Below are positions 27,857 to 34,136 of a stretch of 34,136 bases of DNA, one piece after another; the stretch's first letter is position 1, and each line of letters starts with the position of its first letter. The translations under genes were made by a program, and so were the position numbers. The notes beneath the pieces were generated by a model. It saw nothing but the letters and a program-made list of their open reading frames with translations. It was not told where the DNA came from and did no database searches. Source of the DNA: Hydrogenophilales bacterium (GTDB lineage: Bacteria > Pseudomonadota > Gammaproteobacteria > Burkholderiales > Thiobacillaceae); NCBI GenBank assembly GCA_024636775.1, contig JAGXGP010000159.1:1-34136 (forward strand), read 5' to 3'.

Positions 27857-29416
27857 ATGGATAGGGAAGATCCATTGACCGAAAACGTTCAGCAAGCCGA
27901 GTTGATCCATCAACTGGTCAATATTCCCCGTTGTTATGATCACCCGACAGACTCTATTCAGCATGTGGAAACCCACATTTCCCACATTCTGCTGAGTGGT
28001 TCTTTTGCTTACAAGATCAAGAAGCCTCTCAACCTGGGTTTTCTCGATTTCAGTACGCTCGGCAAACGCCAGCACGCCTGCCAGGAAGAAGTCCGCCTGA
28101 ACCAGCGGCTGGCGCCAGCCCTCTATCTTGGAGTGGTGCCGATCACTGGATCGCCAACCGATCCACACATTAACGGAACCGGCGCGCCAATCGAATATGC
28201 CGTCAAAATGCGCCAGTTCCCGCCCGACGTCACGCTCGACCGCCTCGAAGCAGATGACCAGTTGACAGCATCGCAAATCGAAGCCATCGGTACCACCCTC
28301 GCCCACTTTCATCTGGAAAACTGCGCGCGCGCAGATGCAGACAGTCCATGGGGCGATCCAGAACAAATCTGGCAACCCGTGGAACAAAACTTCCTGCAAA
28401 TCTCCCCCCATTTCGCCGACCCGAACGACCGCTTGCAAGTCGACGCACTGCAACAATGGAGCGAGTCCGAGCATGCTCGCCTCGCCCCCCTTATGGCGAT
28501 GCGCAAGCGCGATGGCTTTATCCGGGAATGTCATGGGGACCTGCACCTCGGCAACCTGGCCTGGGTGAAGGACCAGTTGCTGGTCTTCGACTGTCTGGAG
28601 TTCAATCCGGGGTTGCGCTGGATCGACATCCAGTCCGAAATCGCCTTCTGCACCATGGACCTGATGCAGCGTGGGCATAAGGATTGGGCCTGGCTGCTGC
28701 TCAACACCTGGCTGGAAAAATCCGGCGATTACGCGGGGCTTGCGTTGCAGTCCTATTACGCGGTCTATCGCGCGCTTGTACGGATCAAGGTCGCCGTACT
28801 GCGCGCAGGTCAAACCACGGGCAAAGCGCACGACACGGTCCTTGCCGATATACACACGCTATTGAATCTGGCAACGAAACTAACGCGCTCATTGCCGTTG
28901 CGGCTCGACATCACACATGGTCTATCCGGCTCGGGAAAAACCACGATCACCCGGAGCTTGATGCAAATACCCGGTGCGATCCGCCTTCGTTCCGATATTG
29001 AGCGCAAGCGCCTGACCGGTCTGGATCCCCTAGCGCAGAGCAACGCTGGCGTAGGTCAAAACCTATATACGGCCGACACCACCCGCCTAACCTATACGCA
29101 CCTGGCCCAACTGTCAGGCGGCTTGCTCGACGCAGGCTGGCCGGTGATCGTCGACGCCACCTTCACCGCACGCTGGCAGCGCGATTTGCTTCGACAACAG
29201 GCGCCGTCGCATGGCGTGCCATTTCATATTCTGGATTTTGAGGTGCCGGTGGCTACTTTACGTGAGCGCATTCTCCAACGAGGACGCACCGGCCGCGATG
29301 CATCGGAAGCGGGCCTGGATGTGCTGCAGCATCAGATCGATACCGAAGAGCCGCTTGCCGCAGACGAACGAGAGAAGACTCTGCCGATCAATGCGGCTAT
29401 GCAGATAAAGCAGTGA
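27857..29416 (+). CDS. Bifunctional aminoglycoside phosphotransferase-like / AAA ATP-binding kinase
   Basis: N-terminal APH-like kinase (ILLSGSFAYKIKKPLNLGFLDFSTL, ECHGDLHLGNLAWVKDQLLVFDCLEFN) plus C-terminal P-loop LTHGLSGSGKTTITRSLM, RLRSDIERKRL, VIVDATFTARWQRD. Confidence 0.9.
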   Translation: MDREDPLTENVQQAELIHQLVNIPRCYDHPTDSIQHVETHISHILLSGSFAYKIKKPLNLGFLDFSTLGKRQHACQEEVRLNQRLAPALYLGVVPITGSPTDPHINGTGAPIEYAVKMRQFPPDVTLDRLEADDQLTASQIEAIGTTLAHFHLENCARADADSPWGDPEQIWQPVEQNFLQISPHFADPNDRLQVDALQQWSESEHARLAPLMAMRKRDGFIRECHGDLHLGNLAWVKDQLLVFDCLEFNPGLRWIDIQSEIAFCTMDLMQRGHKDWAWLLLNTWLEKSGDYAGLALQSYYAVYRALVRIKVAVLRAGQTTGKAHDTVLADIHTLLNLATKLTRSLPLRLDITHGLSGSGKTTITRSLMQIPGAIRLRSDIERKRLTGLDPLAQSNAGVGQNLYTADTTRLTYTHLAQLSGGLLDAGWPVIVDATFTARWQRDLLRQQAPSHGVPFHILDFEVPVATLRERILQRGRTGRDASEAGLDVLQHQIDTEEPLAADEREKTLPINAAMQIKQ

Positions 29417-29538
29417 GAACGCTTATGCGCTCATCCCTAAACAAATTCGCAGTTAAAGTTAGATATATTTTTCAACACATTGCTTTAACTGATTGTATTT
29501 TTTAATTATTTGAACAGTAATTTGTCTTCTGAATGCGT

Positions 29539-29853
29539 TCAGTGGTCACTGTCGCTGAAATCCCCAAGCGGCCGCGTGAATGTATATTCGGCTGGTTTGA
29601 TGATCAGTTCTCGGGCTGACGATTCCACGCTGCCACTGGGAATCGTGAACGGCAGGGCCACCACTGTCAGCACTGCACCAACCAACGTGGCCACCAAACC
29701 CAGAGGCCGCATTACCACCGCATCCATCACCATATCGGTGCCTTTGTCTCCGCTGATCGTGCCGTTCTGCTGGGCTGCCGAAAACTGTGGCGCCGTAGTC
29801 AAGAACACAACCAATATCACTGAGCTAATGCGATTTTTCATTTTTCTCATCAT
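29539..29853 (-). CDS. Hypothetical exported/membrane-anchored protein
   Basis: Signal-peptide-like N-terminus (MKNRISSVILVVFLTTAPQFSAAQ) and a second hydrophobic segment (GLVATLVGAVLTVVALPFTI). Confidence 0.65.
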   Translation of the reverse strand: MMRKMKNRISSVILVVFLTTAPQFSAAQQNGTISGDKGTDMVMDAVVMRPLGLVATLVGAVLTVVALPFTIPSGSVESSARELIIKPAEYTFTRPLGDFSDSDH

Positions 29854-30121
29854 CCGTTTGGTTGTGCATCGGGTTAACGCCTGCCGAAATCAAATAATCT
29901 CGTACATGACGCAACTCCTGTTTGTTGCAGGTGTTGCTGTTGTGTGGCCGGTGTAAAAAACCCTCTATACCGTTCAATTCCACGCGAAAACTCGCGCCAT
30001 GATGCGGCTCTACCTTGGCGCCCAGATGCGTCAACATCGATTCAATCTCGCGCCAGTGCACATTGCCGCTTACCGGCCCATCGAAAATTGAACGTAACAG
30101 GCTCTCATGTTTATGACTCAT
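29825..30121 (-). CDS. HicA-family (mRNA interferase-like) protein, orphan
   Basis: From ATG at 30121: MSHKHESLLRSIFDGPVSGNVHWREIESMLTHLGAKVEPHHGASFRVELNGIEGFLHRPHNSNTCNKQELRHVRDYLISAGV; HicA double-stranded-RNA-binding-like fold pattern (W..IE..L..LGA....G....V..NG....HRPH). Confidence 0.75.
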   Translation of the reverse strand: MSHKHESLLRSIFDGPVSGNVHWREIESMLTHLGAKVEPHHGASFRVELNGIEGFLHRPHNSNTCNKQELRHVRDYLISAGVNPMHNQTDDEKNEKSH

Positions 30122-30368
30122 GGCGGGGCCTCTCGCTAATAACACTTTATAAGAATAGATCCGGGATGCCAGAACGCGAATTTCAGCAAAAGAATCGAAT
30201 AATTCATTCAACCATTCAGCTCCATCGCACCAACCAGAGATGCATGCTTCCAGGTGTGGCGTTGTGCGACCGGGTAACATGGTCGAAAGTACATCACGGG
30301 GTTCAATTTAAAATCCCCGGATTCACCCTGTCATTTATTGCACATCAACCAGCACCCTCAATCTGCTT

Positions 30369-31466
30369 ATGAACAATCTGCTACAACAATTCGATTTCTC
30401 CTTCTTTGCCGCATCCTGGCTGCCCCAAGTGGTACTGGTGATTGTTGCCATCATCGTTCTTAACGTCGGTGTTTATTTTCTGCTGCGAAAAATCGAAAAG
30501 ATTGCGCTGCTGAGCCCTTCCATCTGGGACGACGCATTGATCAAGGCCACGCGCAAACCTCTGACTCTGATTTTGTGGGTAACCGGGGCGACATTCGTCA
30601 TTGAAATCGTGCACTCACACCTGGGTACACCCGTTTATGATTTCGTGACCCCCACCCGCAGCACCCTCATCATCATCGCGCTAGCATGGTTTCTAATGCG
30701 GTTGATCGGTCAGGCTTCGCGCAACATGCTCGCCCCCTCCGAGGCGGCCGAAGACGCGATCGATCGCACCACAGTCGACGCCTTGTCAAAACTCGGTCGA
30801 GTCACGGTCATCATCCTGACTGCGCTGGTCATCCTGCAAACCCTGGGATTCAGTATTTCCGGCGTGTTGGCCTTTGGCGGAATTGGCGGTATTGCGGTAG
30901 GTTTCGCCGCCAAGGACATGCTGGCCAACTTCTTCGGCGGCCTGACCATCTATCTGGACCGCCCATTTGTCGTGGGCGAATGGATCCGCTCGCCCGACAA
31001 GGAGATCGAAGGCACGGTGGAATATATCGGCTGGCGTCAAACACGGGTACGCGGCTTCAACAAGAACCCGATTTATGTACCTAATTCTTTATTCACGACC
31101 ATCGTGGTTGAAAATCCCACCCGCATGACCAACCGGCGCATCAAGGAAACCATCGGCATACGCTACGCCGACCTCAATAAAATAGGTGCGATCATCACTG
31201 AAGTAAAAACCATGTTGCAGAGCCATCCTGAAATCGACACCGATGCTACGTTGATCGTTAACTTCATTTCATTCTCGGCGTCATCGCTGGACTTCTTCAT
31301 TTACACCTTCACTAAAACCGTCGACTGGATACAGTTCCACGAAGTCAAGCAGGACATCTTGCTGAAGATCGCCCTCATCATCCAGGCCCAAGGAGCAGAA
31401 ATTGCCTTCCCCACCCGTACGCTCCATATCGAAGCGGAGACCGCCGAAGCTCCTGAGCCTGACTAA
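30369..31466 (+). CDS. Small-conductance mechanosensitive channel (MscS family)
   Basis: GVLAFGGIGGIAVGFAAKDMLANFFGGLTIYLDRPFVVGEWIRSPDKEIEGTVEYIGWRQTRVRGFNKNPIYVPNSLFTT is the classic MscS TM3/beta domain. Confidence 0.94.
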   Translation: MNNLLQQFDFSFFAASWLPQVVLVIVAIIVLNVGVYFLLRKIEKIALLSPSIWDDALIKATRKPLTLILWVTGATFVIEIVHSHLGTPVYDFVTPTRSTLIIIALAWFLMRLIGQASRNMLAPSEAAEDAIDRTTVDALSKLGRVTVIILTALVILQTLGFSISGVLAFGGIGGIAVGFAAKDMLANFFGGLTIYLDRPFVVGEWIRSPDKEIEGTVEYIGWRQTRVRGFNKNPIYVPNSLFTTIVVENPTRMTNRRIKETIGIRYADLNKIGAIITEVKTMLQSHPEIDTDATLIVNFISFSASSLDFFIYTFTKTVDWIQFHEVKQDILLKIALIIQAQGAEIAFPTRTLHIEAETAEAPEPD

Positions 31467-31790
31467 CAACACGTTTGCAGCTTAATGGACGATAAGATGT
31501 GATTTTGGCGGCATTTTCCTGCGAGATCCCATCTTAACCCCGCTGTATCCACGGTATGCCGCGGTCTTACCCCGCGAGCCTTGCCCAGATGCGCCCTGAC
31601 CGCCATACTGTCTAGACGAAGTGGTCCTTTTATCAACCCACTTCTGCCCTGATGGGCACGCTGAAAGTTTGCCCACGGCATACGCACTATTTATCCGGGC
31701 GCATCTCGAAGCCCCGCACATTATTCGAAGACCCACGCACGTTGGCGCATTGCACCGACGCGTTATTGGCCCACATTGAGGTATCAAAGC

Positions 31791-32051
31791 ATGGCAAAAG
31801 AAGAATTAGTAGAAATGGAAGGCGTCGTTAACGAAGTCCTGCCGCAAACACGTTTCCGCGTCACGCTGGACAACGGCTTTGAAATCACCGCCTATGCTTC
31901 CGGAAAAATGCGCAAGCACCGTATCCGCATCCTGGCTGGCGACAAAGTCACCATCGAAATGTCACCCTACGACCTGACCAAAGGCCGCATCAACTTCCGT
32001 CACAAGGAAGCTTATTCGGGTGGCGCACGGCCACCTGCACGCTTTAACTGA
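31791..32051 (+). CDS. infA: Translation initiation factor IF-1
   Basis: [72 protein letters not shown], 86 aa. Confidence 0.96.
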   Translation: MAKEELVEMEGVVNEVLPQTRFRVTLDNGFEITAYASGKMRKHRIRILAGDKVTIEMSPYDLTKGRINFRHKEAYSGGARPPARFN

Positions 32052-32088
32052 TGTGACTTAAAAAACAGAACACCCACAATGTGTTCAT

Positions 32089-32117
32089 AAAGGCTCGTCT
32101 AATAGACGGGCCTTTTT
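32089..32117 (+). terminator. Rho-independent terminator of infA
   Basis: AAAGGCTCGTCT-AAT-AGACGGGCCTTTTT: stem-loop followed by T-run, 38 nt after the infA stop. Confidence 0.88.
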
Positions 32118-32267
32118 AATTGGTAAAACATCAATACCTGAATGTCGTTGTCAAGCACAACATTTATTCAATTAAATGCGTGCAGTGCCGATGACTAGAT
32201 AAGGCGCAACTGAAAACAGCTGTCCTGGATAGGTAGGTAAATATGAGTGCTGTCGTGCGTATAGGGT

Positions 32268-32296
32268 ATGGCGGAGAGGGTGTCTGCCTCCGCCAT
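32268..32296. other. Perfect 9-bp inverted repeat with possible att-site core resembling a tRNA-Ser 3' end
   Basis: ATGGCGGAG-AGGGTGTCTGC-CTCCGCCAT. The left part TGGCGGAGAGGGTG is the reverse complement of CACCCTCTCCGCCA, a common bacterial tRNA-Ser 3' end. An integrase gene begins about 115 nt downstream. Confidence 0.4.
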
Positions 32297-32412
32297 GTTT
32301 CATATCGTCTCAACCAATCTCATAAGTCATTGTAGTACGCTGTATTTAGACGTATTTCGTCAAATATGTTGTTTCATTTCGCCTCACGAATTATCATCAA
32401 ATCTTACTCAAA

Positions 32413-33642
32413 TTGATGGGTATTATGATGGGTAAAAAATCAAAAGAATTATTCGCCTTGGAAGTTAATCGGCTGACTAAAGCGGGTTTTTACTTCGTCG
32501 GTGGGGTCGCTGGCTTGGCCCTTCAGGTATCCGGTACAGGTGCACGCTCCTGGATACTCCGCAAGGTGATTGCGGGTAAGCGACGGGATATGGGTCTGGG
32601 TGGTTTTCCGGATGTCACTCTGGCAGGTGCTAGAGAGAAGGCGCGCCATATTCGTGAACAGGTAGATCAGGGGCTTGATCCGATTGAGGACCGCCGCGCC
32701 AAACGTTCCGCTCTGGCAGCTGAACGCGCCAAGGCAATGACCTTCTCGCAATGCGTGACAGGTTACCTGGATGCTCATAGCGACAGTTGGAAAAATGCCA
32801 AGCATCGCCAGCAATGGGCAAACACGCTGGATACCTACGCAAGTTCAATCATCGGCACCTTGAACGTCGCAAGTGTGGACACAGGGCTGGTGCTTAAAGT
32901 TCTGGAGCCGATCTGGAAAACAAAAACAGAAACCGCCAGCCGTTTGCGCGGGCGTATTGAGAACGTCCTGTCCTGGGCGACGGTGCGGGGTTATCGGCAA
33001 GGTGAAAATCCGGCACGTTGGAAAGGTCACCTGGACACCCTACTGGCTCAACCCTCTAAAATCCAGAAGGTGGCACACCATACCGCCCTGCCTTACGGTG
33101 AGGTGGGAACCTTCATGGCCGAGTTGGCGAAGATGGAAGGCATCAGTGCCAGGGCATTGGAGTTCACCATCCTGTGCGCTGCCCGTTCGGGTGAAGTACG
33201 CGGGGCCACATCGGCCGAAATTGATCTACAGGCTGCCGTCTGGATCATCCCATGTGATCGTATGAAAGCCGGTAAGGAACACCGTGTCCCCCTTTCCAAC
33301 AAAGCCCTGAAAATTCTCAAAGCCCTGCCACGGGGGGCCGACACCGACCTTGTGTTTCCCGGCATGAAGAACAACGCCCTGTCCGACATGAGCCTGATCG
33401 CTGTATTAAAGCGTATGGGCCGAGGCGATCTGACTGTCCACGGCTACCGCTCATCATTCCGGGACTGGGCAGCCGAGCAAACAGCCTACCCGTCAGAAGT
33501 GGTGGAAATGGCCCTGGCTCACACCATCGGCAACAAAGTGGAAGCCGCCTACCGCCGCGGTGACCTTTTCGATAAACGTCGGAAATTGATGGACGACTGG
33601 GCGAAGCATTGCGGGACAGCAACGCCCCGCCGGCCTGGCTGA
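32413..33642 (+). CDS. int: Tyrosine-type site-specific integrase (P4-like, DUF4102 N-terminal domain)
   Basis: 409 aa. N-terminal GARSWILRKVIAGKRRDMGLGGFPDVTLAGAREKARHIREQVDQGLDPI; catalytic residues in CAARSGEVRG, HGYRSSFRDW, LAHTIGNKVEAAYRR. Confidence 0.94.
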   Translation: MMGIMMGKKSKELFALEVNRLTKAGFYFVGGVAGLALQVSGTGARSWILRKVIAGKRRDMGLGGFPDVTLAGAREKARHIREQVDQGLDPIEDRRAKRSALAAERAKAMTFSQCVTGYLDAHSDSWKNAKHRQQWANTLDTYASSIIGTLNVASVDTGLVLKVLEPIWKTKTETASRLRGRIENVLSWATVRGYRQGENPARWKGHLDTLLAQPSKIQKVAHHTALPYGEVGTFMAELAKMEGISARALEFTILCAARSGEVRGATSAEIDLQAAVWIIPCDRMKAGKEHRVPLSNKALKILKALPRGADTDLVFPGMKNNALSDMSLIAVLKRMGRGDLTVHGYRSSFRDWAAEQTAYPSEVVEMALAHTIGNKVEAAYRRGDLFDKRRKLMDDWAKHCGTATPRRPG

Positions 33643-34038
33643 AGGGCAGATAGCGTCCACAAAAAATCGAGTGCGAAGAACGACAGCTAACGGATCCCGA
33701 ACCTGCCATTGGGACTTTTTGCCGGTCGGCCCGCTTCTCGGCCATAGCCGCCGTTGGCGTACTGATCAAACCAAGTCTGCTATGCGCTGGCGGCCGTTCG
33801 TGGATCATTAAAGCCGAGTGTCCGCTTTAACCTCCGCGAATGTGTTCTCCCGACCCGTTTCTTCCATTGGTGCCGGCGATGAGCTAGAGACTGTTATGTG
33901 TTTTTGAGCAGATGGGATCGTTGAAAGGCCATGGAAACCCCACTAGCCCTTGCAATCTTGCTGTGTGTGACAGCGTACAGACGCGCGCGCACCACCACGC
34001 GCATCCTCCACACGTAAATCTCATTACGACCCCTGTCA

Positions 34039-34065
34039 CCTTCGCCCTCTGTCGCGAAGGCATAT
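34039..34065 (+). terminator. Possible stem-loop CCTTCGC...GCGAAGG followed by CATATTTTT
   Basis: Perfect 7-bp stem with 8-nt loop and short T-run; could also be a 5' leader hairpin of the next gene. Confidence 0.35.
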
Positions 34066-34113
34066 TTTTCAATTCGTCGAATTTGCCTGTTCGGTCTCTT
34101 GAAGGAGAAACAC

Positions 34114-34136
34114 ATGTTACGCAGCATGAACGATCT
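34114..34136 (+). CDS. 5' end of a CDS, possibly PRC-barrel protein (truncated by window end)
   Basis: GAAGGAGAA RBS then ATGTTACGCAGCATGAACGATC = MLRSMND, typical of PRC-barrel protein starts (MLRS.K.L.GY..). Only 7 residues visible. Confidence 0.4.

Noticed and set aside
1-34136. CRISPR array, rRNA or complete tRNA genes
   Set aside because: No regularly spaced repeats and no rRNA/tRNA-like sequence recognised by eye; only the tRNA-Ser-like 14-mer at 32269 was seen.

Overview
The window appears to come from a betaproteobacterial-type chromosome. This is judged only from gene families and order, because no search could be run. Left to right it holds: the 3' end of a PEP-synthase-like gene; a pyruvate dehydrogenase cluster (E1alpha, E1beta, E2); a YihY/BrkB membrane protein; a 'gene graveyard' at about 6.7-7.8 kb containing an inverted PRC-barrel fragment, a frameshifted second copy of the E2 C-terminus and a J-domain fragment; a small membrane protein plus a 2TM/double-RCK channel; parE-parC; a second degraded patch with an egtB-like 5' fragment; a ten-gene operon for a non-canonical type II secretion / type IV pilus-like machine (16.5-25.4 kb); a response-regulator/HD-GYP pair that looks like a frameshifted fusion; a DksA/TraR-type zinc-finger protein; a bifunctional APH-like/AAA kinase; an orphan HicA-like gene; an MscS channel; infA with a terminator; a P4-type tyrosine integrase with a possible tRNA-Ser-like att hairpin; and the start of a further, probably PRC-barrel, gene. 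The strongest leads are the hybrid T2SS/T4P operon with a pseudopilin lacking Glu5, the PDH E2 with no recognisable peripheral-subunit-binding domain and a DHRVVFG active-site motif, the decayed E2 duplicate 2.6 kb downstream, and the G5-tract frameshift between a receiver protein and an HD-GYP protein.
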